From CAVPNY01 sp963706905 (GTDB lineage: Bacteria > Chloroflexota > Anaerolineae > Anaerolineales > UBA4823), in the NCBI GenBank assembly GCA_963706905.1, contig CAVPNY010000009.1:372001-436000 (forward strand): DNA of 64,000 nucleotides, read 5' to 3'. A program made the translations under genes and the position numbers. The notes below the pieces were generated by a model. It did not search any database and was not told the origin of the DNA. It saw only the letters and a list, made by a program, of their open reading frames with translations. Positions 25,478 to 35,125 of this stretch are shown in pieces. Numbering within the stretch: position 1 is the first letter of the stretch; each line of letters opens with the position of its first letter.

Positions 25478-25683
25478 ATAAAGCCCCGACAAATGAAACT
25501 ATGATATACGTTCTCAAATCCGGTAGTTTTGATGACAGGCGCTCCCGGAATATTTGCTTTTAGCAAGAAACCTACTGGCAACCTGTACGTGGTCGTCGGT
25601 TATGACGCTATTGTCGCTTATTAAAGGGAAAACCTCTTTTTGTTCAATCAGGATAAGAGAATGTACGTGTTTTCATTTGCCTC

Positions 25684-25711
25684 TTGACAACCGCACGTTA
25701 GTTTCTACAAT
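25684..25711 (+). promoter_or_regulatory. Promoter of the DUF4432-fucI operon
   Basis: TTGACA (25684-25689), 16-bp spacer and TACAAT (25706-25711). This predicts a start near 25718 and a long leader of about 265 nt before the DUF4432 gene. The region 25478-25985 otherwise holds only the small frame listed next. Confidence 0.6.
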
Positions 25712-25811
25712 CACACTTGGTAGTAATGTCATCTGTACGCCGCTTAGCACCGGGTAAAGCACAAATTCGTTATGGCCGTAATTGACAGTTCTCATTCTTT
25801 AATCAGGAGCA

Positions 25812-25952
25812 ATGTTGAGCGCATGCGCAGATAGTGCCAAAAGCGCCGGCGTTTACACCGTCACTGTTTCCTTGATGATTAATGACACTGATCATATGAC
25901 TCCCCTAAATCGTAAAAACCTAATCAAGATCAAGATTGTGATCAACCCATGA
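25812..25952 (+). CDS. Possible 46-residue leader ORF or gene remnant
   Basis: An ATG at 25812 with AGGAG two bases upstream opens a 46-codon frame ending TGA at 25950-25952. SAGVYTVTVSL resembles a strand from a PKD/Ig-like domain, so it may be a fragment of an older gene. It could also be a short leader peptide in the long 5' leader. Weakly supported. Confidence 0.25.
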   Translation: MLSACADSAKSAGVYTVTVSLMINDTDHMTPLNRKNLIKIKIVINP

Positions 25953-25985
25953 CAACCTTTTTTCATTACAGATTGGAGACCGATC

Positions 25986-27083
25986 ATGAACAAGCATGAA
26001 ACTACATTCCATCTCTATCACAGCATGTTCGGAGATCATGAACACACAATGGTTGAAAGCGGGCCATTGGTCGCATCTGCCTTCCGCTTTGAGAGCGGTG
26101 TATGCGGATTGCGCTTGAAGAACGACCTGGGCGAGCTGGTGTTGCTCCCCTTCCAGGGCCAGCAAATTTGGACAGCAGAGTTCAACGGTCGCAATCTAAC
26201 AATGAAATCCATGTTCTCTGAACCCCGCCCGACAAATGTCTTTTTAGAGACGTTTGGTGGTTTCCTGGTTCACTGTGGAGCAACCGCCATGGGTGTTCCT
26301 TCCAAAGATGATTCACACTCGCTGCACGGCGAATTGCCCAATGCCCCTTACCAGACGGCTCACATCATCCTCGGGCAGGATGAGCGCGGCAATTATATCG
26401 GGCTAGGCGGCAGCTACCAGCACACTGTGGCTTTCAGCTGCAACTATATCGCCGAGCCAGTGGTGAAGCTCTATGCTGGTTCTTCCCTGATCCGGGTGTC
26501 AATTTCGGTCACCAATTTGAAGCAATCTGAAATGGAATTGATGTACCTGGCGCATATCAATTTTCGACCGGTAGATTTTGGTCGCCTGGTATACAGCGCC
26601 CAACAGACGCCTCACCACGTGCGCGTGCGCACCGGCATTCCCTCCCATATTAAACCCAAACCAGGCTATGTGGAATTTATCCAGGAGCTTAAAGATCATC
26701 CTGAGAGACACCATGTCATGGCGCCAGGATTGAGCTTCGATCCGGAAGTGGTATTTTTTATCGATTATCTTGCAGATGAAGAGGGTTGGGCACATACCAT
26801 GCAGGTGCATCCTGATGGCACTGCCGACTACGTGCGCCATCGCCCTGCTGAGTTGGATACGGGTATTCGCTGGATCTGCCGCACCCCTGACCAGGACGCG
26901 CTGGCCATGGTCGAAACTGGCACTGCAGAAACTGAAGGCTATTCTGCTGAGAAGGCCAAAGGAAACATTAAGGTCCTCCCGCCAGGCGGCAAATTCCATT
27001 GTGAGATCGAATTAGGATTGCTCCTCCCCCCAGAAGCTCGACTTGTTGAGGAGAAAGTTACCCGTCTTGTCACTCAAGGATGA
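25986..27083 (+). CDS. DUF4432 family protein (aldose 1-epimerase fold)
   Basis: A 365-residue beta-sandwich protein of the galactose-mutarotase-like superfamily. SGVCGLRLKNDLGELVLLPFQG, a central CGATAMGVPSKDDSHSLHGE with conserved histidines, and LAHINFRPVDFGRLVY fit DUF4432. It lies 6 bp before L-fucose isomerase, so a role in equilibrating or binding L-fucose or a related sugar is plausible but inferred. The start ATG has GGAG upstream (TTGGAGACCGATC). Confidence 0.85.
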   Translation: MNKHETTFHLYHSMFGDHEHTMVESGPLVASAFRFESGVCGLRLKNDLGELVLLPFQGQQIWTAEFNGRNLTMKSMFSEPRPTNVFLETFGGFLVHCGATAMGVPSKDDSHSLHGELPNAPYQTAHIILGQDERGNYIGLGGSYQHTVAFSCNYIAEPVVKLYAGSSLIRVSISVTNLKQSEMELMYLAHINFRPVDFGRLVYSAQQTPHHVRVRTGIPSHIKPKPGYVEFIQELKDHPERHHVMAPGLSFDPEVVFFIDYLADEEGWAHTMQVHPDGTADYVRHRPAELDTGIRWICRTPDQDALAMVETGTAETEGYSAEKAKGNIKVLPPGGKFHCEIELGLLLPPEARLVEEKVTRLVTQG

Positions 27084-27089
27084 TAACCG

Positions 27090-28908
27090 ATGGCCAATCT
27101 CTTCGAAAATAAAATGAATTCGCCCACCAATCGCCTGATCGGTAGTCTGCCAAAGATAGGCATTCGACCGGCAGTTGATGGGCGCCGTAAAGGAGTTCGG
27201 GATGCCCTGGAAGATGTCACGATGGGCATGGCAAAGATTGTGGCTGCCTTTCTAAGCGCCAACTTACGCCACCCTAATGGCCTGCCAGTCGAGTGCGTCA
27301 TCGCAGATACCTGCATCGGTGGAGTGGCAGAGGCCGCTCAAACCGCTGCCAAATTTGCCAGGGAAAGCGTTGGGCTTTCAATAACCGTAACTCCCTGTTG
27401 GTGCTACGGCTCCGAAACAATGGACATGGATCCATTCATCCCCAAAGCGGTGTGGGGCTTTAACGGCACCGAACGTCCCGGCGCGGTTTACCTGGCAGCT
27501 GTGCTGGCCGCTCACGCTCAAAAAGGCCTGCCAGCTTTTGGCATCTATGGGCGCGATGTGCAGGATGCCGGGGATACATCTATCCCTGAGGATGTCCAGG
27601 AGAAACTTCTTCGGTTCGCCCGGGCGGGTTTGAGTGTAGCCTGGATGCGCGGCAAATCTTACGCTGCTATGGGTGGCGTCTCGATGGGTATCGCTGGATC
27701 GATCGTCGACCAGGCATTTTTTGAAAGTTATCTGGGGATGCGCGTTGAATCGATTGACATGAGCGAGTTCATCCGCCGTATTGAGGAGGAGATCTACGAT
27801 AAAGAAGAGTATGGACGGGCACTGGCCTGGACAAAAGCATACTGCCCGGAGGGTAAGGATCCTAATGCCCCAGAACACGCACGGAGCCGGGCACAGAAAG
27901 ACAAAGACTGGGAGAACTCGGTTAAGATGGCCTTGATCGCACATGACTTGATGGTAGGCAATCCACACCTGGCCGAGATGGGATTTGTTGAAGAGGCGTT
28001 AGGCCGTAATGCCATTGCCGGCGGCTTCCAGGGACAGCGCCAGTGGACCGATCATTTCCCCAACGGTGATTTTATGGAAGCCATTCTCAACTCCTCTTTT
28101 GACTGGAATGGTATCCGCCAACCCTATATCATCGCCACCGAGAACGATGCTCTAAACGGGGTGAGCATGCTCTTCGGACACCTGCTCACCAGCACAGCGC
28201 AGATCTTCGCCGACATGCGCACTTATTGGAGTCCGGCGGCTGTGCACCGGGTCAGCGGATACACTCTCACCGGGCGCGCCGCGGGCGGTTTCCTGCATCT
28301 GATCAATTCCGGACCGGCGGCGCTGGATGCCACCGGGCAGCAAGAGATGGACGGCAAACCCGCCATGAAGCCTTATTGGCAAATTACACCCAAAGAAGTC
28401 CAGCGCTGCCTGCAAGCAACCACCTGGCACGCTAGTAACACCGGATATTTCCGTGGCGGAGGTTGGTCGTCCCGATTCCGCACGCGCGGCGACATGCCAG
28501 TCACCATGTGCCGCCTTAACCTGGTCAAAGGTCTGGGGGCTACCCTACAAATTGCCGAAGGATATACGATTGAGTTACCGGATCAGGGTACATACGATCC
28601 TTGATGAGCGCACCGATCCCACCTGGCCTACTACCTGGTTCGTGCCTAACACTACTGGTAATGGACCTTTTCGCGATGTATATACGGTGATGAACAACTG
28701 GGGAGCCAATCATGGTGCGATTTCCTACGGACATATCGGCGCTGATTTGATCACCCTGGCGTCAATGCTGCGCATCCCCGTTTACATGCACAATGTCCTT
28801 GAGGAAAAGATTTATCGGCCACACACCTGGACAGCTTTCGGCACCTCGGATTTAGAGGGCGGAGACTTCCGCGCTTGCGCCAACTTCGGGCCTCTGTACG
28901 GAAAATAG
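27090..28908 (+). CDS. fucI: L-fucose isomerase, frameshifted in its C-terminal part
   Basis: A roughly 600-residue ketol isomerase converting L-fucose (or D-arabinose) to L-fuculose, Mn-dependent. IGIRPAVDGRRKGVRDALED, CWCYGSETMDMDP, GGFQGQRQWTDHFPNGDFME (metal-binding Glu region) and ATENDALNGVSMLFGH (metal-binding Asp region) are conserved. The frame is lost near 28590; the other frame carries DPTWPTTWFVPN, then NNWGANHGAISYGHIGADL with the third metal ligand His. The full length equals the family's. Downstream TAG stop at 28908. Confidence 0.92.
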
Positions 28909-29331
28909 GTATGCTAGCAAAAGTAAATCGTGGAAGTATGACTCAACCATCTCCACCAAAGCTTTTTCTCGCGTTTCGCTGAATTACGAGGCGTTACTCA
29001 AATCAAGACTTGCTCTAACCCTTTTTCCTACAGATCTCAGGATTGTGAAGCAAACGGGAAATGCACATTCTCTGTGATGATTTGGATATCAAAACCATTT
29101 TGAGCTATACTATTTTAAGGATTTTCACACATATCTATGCCAATCTGCTGAAAGTGATATGGATTGAAAAGGAAAATTGTTCGCAGATTGACTGGTGATT
29201 GCATTTGGAAGCGATGGGTCGATTGAGAACAGAGTGGTTTGAGGTCTCCTTCGACCAATAATCTTTTCTGCACCGCCACACAAGTATGAAGAAACCATAT
29301 CATCACCTTCTCATTGCGTTGGGAGGCGCGT
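28909..29331 (+). promoter_or_regulatory. 423-bp gene-free region with a weak promoter before the aminotransferase
   Basis: No credible gene is seen. TTGGAT (29082-29087), an 18-bp spacer and TATACT (29106-29111) may form the promoter of the aminotransferase gene, leaving a leader of about 210 nt. The leader contains GGTCGA...TCGACC as a possible long-range stem and a 15-codon frame that I do not consider reliable. Confidence 0.35.
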
Positions 29332-30690
29332 ATGCCACAGAATCTGGATGATGCACTGAAATATTCACAACGCTGGATAGAAATTGTCCACAAAACCGAA
29401 GTAACCGAGGTTGAGGCGAAGGAGATCATCGAAGAATCGATCTATAACTTTGGAGAGCATTTCAACCGGGGCTGGTTGGAGTATCGCAAATCGGTGACTG
29501 AGGCGGGTGATTGGGCGGCTACCGAATGGACCGGTTCCGGCGCGATCTGCCGCGATATCCTCGGACGCGAATTCATTGACTGCCTTGGGGGGTATGGCCT
29601 GCTCGATCTAGGCTGGGCGCATCCGGAGATTGTTGACAACGTGCGCACCCAATTGAACCGGACTCCCATGCCCAGCCAGGAGCTGATTGATCCCTTGCGA
29701 GGCGTGCTGGCACGTTTGATGGCCGAGATCACTCCCGGGGATATTAAATACTCCTTCTTTGCCGCCAGCGGAACTGAGGCAATCGAGGGGGCAATAAAGG
29801 TTGCGAAACTTTACACCCAGAAACCAGGCTTTATCGTGGCGACCAAGGCCTTCCACGGTAAAACAATGGGTTCGGTGTCGATGCTCGGCAAGGCTGATTA
29901 CCGCCAGCCACTGGGCACCCTGTATGGTGGGCCAATCTATCATGTCCCATTTGGCGATGCTGAAGCAGTCGAGCGCCAGCTCGAGATCTGCGACAAGGTT
30001 GGCATCGGCATCGCTGCGGTGATGATGGAGCCCATCCAGGGTGAGGCAGGCGCAATTGTCCCACCGGATGATTTTTGGCCACGCATCCGGGAAGCAACCA
30101 AACACTATGGAGTGCTATTAATTGCCGATGAAGTCCAAACTGGGATGGGCCGCACCGGCAAGCTGTGGGGGGTCGATCACTGGAATGTTGTCCCCGACAT
30201 CCTTTCCGTGGCCAAGTCATTGGGAGGCGGGATTATGCCTATTTGCGCTTTCTGCTCCACAGAAGAGATCTGGCAAGTGATGATGAACCCGAACCCGTTC
30301 ATCCATACTACCACCACCGGCGGCGGCGCACTGGCCTGCTCGGCTGCAATTGCAGCCATCAATGTTACGCTGCGCGAACGGCTCTGGGAACAGGCAGCTG
30401 CAAAAGGCGACTACCTGATCCCGAAATTAAAAGACTTTGCAGCAAAATACCCCCAAATTTACAAAGAAGTCACCGGTCGCGGGCTTTTGATCGGCCAACA
30501 TTTCCACACTCCAGAGATCGGCTACCAGATAGCAGCGGGCATGTTCAAGCGCGGCGTATTAGTGGCAGGTATGTTGACCAGCGCCACCTCGATCCGCATC
30601 GAACCACCTCTGGTGATATCTTATGAGTTATTGGATGAAGTACTCAACCGGCTGTCGGATACACTTGCAGAGGTGGCTAAGACACTCTAA
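29332..30690 (+). CDS. Class III aminotransferase, putrescine aminotransferase-like
   Basis: A 452-residue PLP-dependent class III aminotransferase. The long N-terminal helix region and FFAASGTEAIEGAIKVAKLY, KAFHGKTMGSVSML, MMEPIQGEAGAIVPPDD, LIADEVQTGMGRTGK and AKSLGGGIMPICAF (PLP lysine) match the PatA/YgjG group that oxidises putrescine or cadaverine with 2-oxoglutarate. GGGAGG lies five bases before the ATG at 29332. Substrate assignment is by similarity of pattern only. Confidence 0.88.
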   Translation: MPQNLDDALKYSQRWIEIVHKTEVTEVEAKEIIEESIYNFGEHFNRGWLEYRKSVTEAGDWAATEWTGSGAICRDILGREFIDCLGGYGLLDLGWAHPEIVDNVRTQLNRTPMPSQELIDPLRGVLARLMAEITPGDIKYSFFAASGTEAIEGAIKVAKLYTQKPGFIVATKAFHGKTMGSVSMLGKADYRQPLGTLYGGPIYHVPFGDAEAVERQLEICDKVGIGIAAVMMEPIQGEAGAIVPPDDFWPRIREATKHYGVLLIADEVQTGMGRTGKLWGVDHWNVVPDILSVAKSLGGGIMPICAFCSTEEIWQVMMNPNPFIHTTTTGGGALACSAAIAAINVTLRERLWEQAAAKGDYLIPKLKDFAAKYPQIYKEVTGRGLLIGQHFHTPEIGYQIAAGMFKRGVLVAGMLTSATSIRIEPPLVISYELLDEVLNRLSDTLAEVAKTL

Positions 30691-30700
30691 TTGTTGGTCA

Positions 30701-31209
30701 TCACCAGGAACGTTCGAGCTTCAACAGCCAGGCTTTTGTCTCCAGGCCATTTCCGGTCCCATAGCCATGCAGTTTACCATCTGCGCCGATCACACGGTGG
30801 CAAGGGATCACCAGCGGCATCGGGTTGGTAGCTTCCGCACGGCCCACCGCGCGAGCCGCGCGCGGCTTGCCTAAACCCTGGGCAAGCTCGCCATACGTCC
30901 GTACCTCTCCATACGGGATATCAAAAGTTGCGCGCAATGCCTGCACTTGAAATGGGGTCAAGACCGACCAATCGATCGGCAGGTCAAAGGATTTCCTTTT
31001 TCCAGCCAGATACTCGGCGATCTGTTCCAGTGCCTGGGCTGTGCGCTCAGAATCCAGAGAGATCTGATCGAACCCCAGGCGCCGAATGATTTGCATGATA
31101 GTGCTTTGATCGCCCCCAACTCCACAGCTACCAGCCCGCGGGCTGAGACAGCCGCCCAGACCGGGCCAATTGGTTGTATTTCACGAACACCAAACCAGGC
31201 TTGTTTCAT
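30701..31209 (-). CDS. Methylated-DNA-protein-cysteine methyltransferase, frameshifted
   Basis: A roughly 169-residue suicide repair protein removing alkyl groups from O6-alkylguanine. The C-terminal domain is complete: FQVQALRATFDIPYGEVRTY, the RAVGRAEATNPMP wing and the active-site cysteine in VIPCHRVIG. The N-terminal domain begins MKQAWFGVREIQPIGPVWAA. Between them a G run (C5 at 31113-31117 on the plus strand) is one base short, breaking the frame; with one more base it reads VELGGDQSTIMQIIRRLG. This is probably a homopolymer error. Confidence 0.9.
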
Positions 31210-31287
31210 AGACACCTTTCCATAATCAACTCGTCGTATACAATCAGTAATTAAGGATGCAAGCAGGGATCTTTCAATGTTCCAATA

Positions 31288-32142
31288 CTAATAATTTGAA
31301 ACCATATCGATCAATCCTCGCTCGCGTGCCCGGTTCTCGCACCAGCGGAAGATATAAATTCCCAACACGGCAAAAACAGCCGTCAGACCAAGCAGGATGA
31401 CCAACAATTGTGTATTGCTCAAATTCTCAAAAGTGGGGAATGCTTCAGCGACCGATCCAACCAGGGAGCGGCGTAAAAGCTCAAGCCAATAGGTGATCGG
31501 CATCAGATAGCCGATCCAGCGCAGAAAAGGTGGCAACACTTCCAGAGGGAATATTGCACCACTGAACAGGTACAGCGCCCCGGCGACCGCTTCCCCCAGA
31601 AACCAGACCTGGTGGGCGATCAGTAAAGTCACTCCCGCCAAGAGCAGCCCCATCATTGCCAGCATGATCACCCCAACCAACAGCGAAACGAAAAAGAGCA
31701 ACCAGTTGACCTCCGACCATACGATAGTTAAATGCAAGAACAACACCCCAAACAAGATGGTGATGACCACCGACATCGTCCCTACCAGGAACTTGGCCAC
31801 ACCGCGCCCGAACAGGTATGTAGGGATGTGGATCGGAGCGACATACATGTACTTGAGCGTCTTATAATGCTCACGGTCATCGATGATCGCCCACGAGATA
31901 CCTGCCATCACTGCTCCAACATAGATATAGAAGGCATTGCCCAGGTAGATGTAGGGAAAGATCGGCAACTCGAAGTCACCCTGGGTAATGATGCTGTACA
32001 TCACGACCAGGATGGCAGCACTGGAGATGGGCTTGATGATCGAATAGATTGCAAATAGAAACGGATCGGTCCAGTTGGACTCGATCTGCCAGCCCAACCA
32101 GGCCGCATTCTTAAAAGAGCGCCAGAAGGGTGTGGACATCAT
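31288..32142 (-). CDS. ABC-2 type permease, subunit 2
   Basis: A 284-residue membrane protein with six segments; WISWAIIDDREHYKTLKYMY-like loop, LLAGVTLLIAHQVWFLGEAV and GAIFPLEVLPPFLRWIGYLM are typical of ABC-2 permeases. It overlaps the preceding permease by 4 bp. The operon (ATPase and two different permeases) encodes a heteromeric exporter. Confidence 0.9.
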   Translation of the reverse strand: MMSTPFWRSFKNAAWLGWQIESNWTDPFLFAIYSIIKPISSAAILVVMYSIITQGDFELPIFPYIYLGNAFYIYVGAVMAGISWAIIDDREHYKTLKYMYVAPIHIPTYLFGRGVAKFLVGTMSVVITILFGVLFLHLTIVWSEVNWLLFFVSLLVGVIMLAMMGLLLAGVTLLIAHQVWFLGEAVAGALYLFSGAIFPLEVLPPFLRWIGYLMPITYWLELLRRSLVGSVAEAFPTFENLSNTQLLVILLGLTAVFAVLGIYIFRWCENRARERGLIDMVSNY

Positions 32143-33026
32143 CGCCGGCTCTCCGTTAACCGCCCCTGCTGGATTGCCAGGCGCTCCATATAGGCCAGCA
32201 GATAACGAGCACCGATCACAAATACCACAGACAAGACAATCAAGATGATGATCTCGGTGCGTACAGTCAAAAAACCCAGAGCTGGCCCGGAGGGAAACAC
32301 CAGCTGGCGCATTGCGTCCAGACCCAATGTTAGCGGGATAATCGATGCTCCGGCTGCCACCCAGAAACCCAGGCTGCGGATTGGGAAGTAAAACCCCGAC
32401 ACCAAATAGATTGGCTCCTGAGCCAGGTTCGAGATATGCCAGGCCTCTCGGCTTAGCAGCAAGAACAACGAAGCGGTCATCATCCCCATACCATACAGCG
32501 CGACCATCGTCAGCATAAATACCATAAATAATTGAAAAAAGCTGGTAACCTCATACTGAACCTGGAACAATATACTTCCCAAGACCATGATAGCAATGGC
32601 GCGTAAGGCGGTCGCCAACATACCGCCCAGCGCCATGCCCAACAGGATGGCCATCAGCGAGTTGGGCGCCATGACATACAAGGCAAGATTGCCCTGCTCT
32701 TTCTCCCAATATAACTGGCTGGACATGCTCCACAACACATTCAGCCAGAAAGCCGTCATCGCACCTCCCACTACCACAAAGCCGATATATTCCTCCGGAG
32801 CGTCGATCGCCCGGTAGACGAAAACATAAGCCGACACAGCCAGCAGCGGCAAGAAGACATCAAAAAACAACCAGGAGCGCTCGCGCTGCTGTCCGATGAG
32901 ACGCGGGTAAGCCCGGGCTATCACCGACTTGAAGAATAACCTCCAACCAGTGACCTTCTGGACCCTCGCCTGTCTAGAGAACATTAATTGTGGATGACTG
33001 GCTACCGGCATCTCTTCACTGGTCAT
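32139..33026 (-). CDS. ABC-2 type permease, subunit 1
   Basis: A 295-residue membrane protein with a basic cytosolic N-terminus (RQARVQKVTGWRLFFKSVIA) and six membrane segments; QLYWEKEQGNLALYVMAPNS and PIYLVSGFYFPIRSLGFWVA are ABC-2 hallmarks. The ATG overlaps the ATPase stop by 4 bp, and the stop overlaps the second permease by 4 bp, so the three genes are translationally coupled. Confidence 0.9.
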   Translation of the reverse strand: MTSEEMPVASHPQLMFSRQARVQKVTGWRLFFKSVIARAYPRLIGQQRERSWLFFDVFLPLLAVSAYVFVYRAIDAPEEYIGFVVVGGAMTAFWLNVLWSMSSQLYWEKEQGNLALYVMAPNSLMAILLGMALGGMLATALRAIAIMVLGSILFQVQYEVTSFFQLFMVFMLTMVALYGMGMMTASLFLLLSREAWHISNLAQEPIYLVSGFYFPIRSLGFWVAAGASIIPLTLGLDAMRQLVFPSGPALGFLTVRTEIIILIVLSVVFVIGARYLLAYMERLAIQQGRLTESRR

Positions 33027-34028
33027 TTGTTACTGTGCTCCTCTTCCGCCATCGAACGCCCGACCAACTCGACAAAGACATCCTCCAAGGTCGGTTCGCG
33101 CTTCTGGAAATTCAGAATGCGCACATTCTTCTCGGTGAGGGTGCTGACCACCATGCCCACGACGGGCTCCTCTGCCAGGATAAACTCCAGCCGCGCCCCG
33201 CCATCGAAATCATGGCGAGTAACTTTTTTGACACCTGGCAGGGCTTCGAGGACATCAACTCCCAGGCCATTCAGAGGACTGACCTCCAGTTGGAAGATGG
33301 CATCCTGCTGCAAGCGGTGTTTCAAGACCGACGGCTTATCGCAGGCCAAGAACCCGACCCTGGTTGATAATTGCCACCCGGTCACATAACTCGTCAGCTT
33401 CAACCATGTAATGAGTGGTGAGCAGCAACGTGCGGGAGGTATCCGTGTCGATCCACTGGCGAACAAATTTACGCACATCACGAGCGGCGCCTACATCCAG
33501 GCCAAGTGTTGGCTCATCGAGGAACAAGACATCCGGATCCGTCAGGAAGCCACGCACGATATTCATCTTTTGGCGTAAACCGGTAGAGAGATCCGAGGAC
33601 TTGGTGTTGATCCGATCACCCAAGCCAACGATCTCCAGCAACTGCTTAATGCGCTGGTTGGCTTCCTTCGAGTCCATACCATAGAATTGCGAGAACATCC
33701 ATAAATTCTCGCGCACGGTCAATAATCCGTAGCCGGAGGATTCACCACCAGAAACCATGTTGATCCGTGGGCGAACTTTCTCTGGCTCTTTCTCCACATC
33801 ATAGCCGGCCACACAGGCACTCCCCTGACTGGGCGCCAGGAGGGTAGTCAGGATTTTGATCAAGGTCGTTTTACCAGCCCCATTTGGCCCGAGCAGCCCG
33901 AACAATTCACCGCGCTCCACTTGCAAGTCTACATTCTGTAGAGCGACAAGCTCACGCGCTTCGGTGTTTTTGCTTCCCCGAATCTTGTAGATGCGGCCTA
34001 ATTTACTCGTCTGGATAGCTAATTCCAT
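33023..34028 (-). CDS. ABC transporter ATP-binding protein, frameshifted
   Basis: A roughly 335-residue ATPase. Walker A GPNGAGKT is at 47-54. The signature is LSTGLRQKMNIVRGF (LSTGLRQ in place of LSGGQ), Walker B is VLFLDEPTLGLD and the switch is TTHYMVEADEL. Near 33350 the frame breaks within 'INQGRVL'; the other frame continues ACDKPSVLKHRLQQDAIF and ends LEDVFVELVGRSM. Three 11-bp direct repeats lie upstream of the start. AAGGAAAATTT precedes the ATG. Confidence 0.88.
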
Positions 34029-34057
34029 AAATTTTCCTTAATACTGGCAAAACTGGT

Positions 34058-34090
34058 GGGTAATCGTAGGGTAATCGTAGGGTAATCGTC
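34058..34090. repeat. Three 11-bp direct repeats upstream of the ABC exporter operon
   Basis: The unit GGGTAATCGTA occurs three times head-to-tail (34058-34068, 34069-34079, 34080-34090, last base differs). The spacing is about one helical turn, so a regulator could bind the same DNA face repeatedly. It lies 30-62 bp upstream of the ATPase start codon. Confidence 0.7.
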
Positions 34091-34158
34091 AAGCACAAAA
34101 AAGGGATTCCGGTTAATATAGGATTCGAAGGGCGATTTCTCTTCTTCTCCTCCTTAGA

Positions 34159-34188
34159 GAGAGCCGGGGGTCGGCGTCCCCGGCTCTC
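34159..34188. terminator. 11-bp GC-rich hairpin between GNAT gene and ABC operon
   Basis: GAGAGCCGGGG (34159-34169) is exactly complementary to 34178-34188 with an 8-nt loop. It follows the GNAT stop on the minus strand. No T-tract follows on either strand, so it may be a terminator without a U-tail or a dispersed palindrome. Confidence 0.45.
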
Positions 34189-34245
34189 ATGATTCTATCA
34201 CCCGAGAGCAGGGGAGAAGCATTCCAGAAATCATCTCCCGGTCAT

Positions 34246-34824
34246 TCATTCACTACCTGTTTCAATTGCATAACGCATAATTGGGCGAGTCTGGGAACGC
34301 CGTGCAACCTCCGTAAAACCAACCTCACGGAAGATGGATGCAATTCCGGTAAAAGCATAGATATCCGGCGCGTCGTCTTTTTTGGGTTCGATCGGATAGC
34401 CTTCCACGATACAGGCGCCCTTCTGTTGGGCATATACCAAAGCCGCCCGCAACAACTGCTCCGAAACCCCTTGCTGGCGGAAACCGCGGGCAATGAAAAA
34501 GCAAACCACCGACCAGACGGGTTGATCATCAACCCGTTTTAATACTGGCGATCGATCCAACACAGGGAAAGCCTCACGCGGCGCAACCGAGCACCACCCA
34601 ATCGCACTATCGGCGTGGTAAGCCAGGATACCCGGCACCTCACCGGAGAGTACAATCGCCCTCATAGCCAGGCGATTGTCGTTTCCCTGATGGCGCTCAA
34701 ATTCAGCGCGTTTCATCCGCCACCACATGCACCAGCACCCGCCAATCGCCCCACGCGGACCAAATAATTTCTCGAAATCATCCCAACGTTCAGGCGTCAA
34801 TGGCAAGAATTTCAAATCACTCAT
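34246..34824 (-). CDS. GNAT family N-acetyltransferase
   Basis: A 192-residue acetyltransferase. LTPERWDDFEKLFGPRGAIG and CWCMWWRMKRAEFE are typical of a GNAT subgroup, and FFIARGFRQQGVSEQLLRAA carries the acetyl-CoA-binding loop (R-x-Q-G-V/x). C-terminal YAFTGIASIFREVGFTEVAR is the usual final strand. The start ATG at 34824 is chosen over the TTG two codons upstream. Substrate unknown. Confidence 0.88.
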   Translation of the reverse strand: MSDLKFLPLTPERWDDFEKLFGPRGAIGGCWCMWWRMKRAEFERHQGNDNRLAMRAIVLSGEVPGILAYHADSAIGWCSVAPREAFPVLDRSPVLKRVDDQPVWSVVCFFIARGFRQQGVSEQLLRAALVYAQQKGACIVEGYPIEPKKDDAPDIYAFTGIASIFREVGFTEVARRSQTRPIMRYAIETGSE

Positions 34825-35056
34825 ATACAATACCCAGTCCGTCCATCATCGATGGGTGATAATTTTATCAGTAATGCGGGCAGTGCTCCACGTGAAAAAG
34901 TAAATGGTCGGCCCTTGAAGGACATGACCGCTATCATCGTCCGTGAAGCGAATCTCGCCACCTAACTAAGGGAACTTTCAAGGCGCTGGCTGCAAACTTA
35001 TCATCAATGTTTGAGCTGCTGGGGAGGGAGCTTAAACGCGCTCAAGGCTGAATTAG

Positions 35057-35082
35057 ACCAGAATCGTATGCAGGATTCTGGT
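35057..35082. terminator. 9-bp hairpin downstream of tag
   Basis: ACCAGAATC (35057-35065) pairs with GATTCTGGT (35074-35082). It follows the tag stop (35126) on the minus strand by about 45 bp. The rest of 34825-35125 holds no gene that I can support. Confidence 0.4.
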
Positions 35083-35125
35083 TATCCACCCTATCCGGGA
35101 TGATGATTTTCAGACGCCTTGGGTG

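Noticed and set aside
29239..29290. 15-codon leader peptide before the aminotransferase.
   Set aside because: No ribosome site and no meaningful codons; likely chance.
34058..34090. CRISPR-like array.
   Set aside because: Only three 11-bp units directly abutting, with no spacers and no cas genes.
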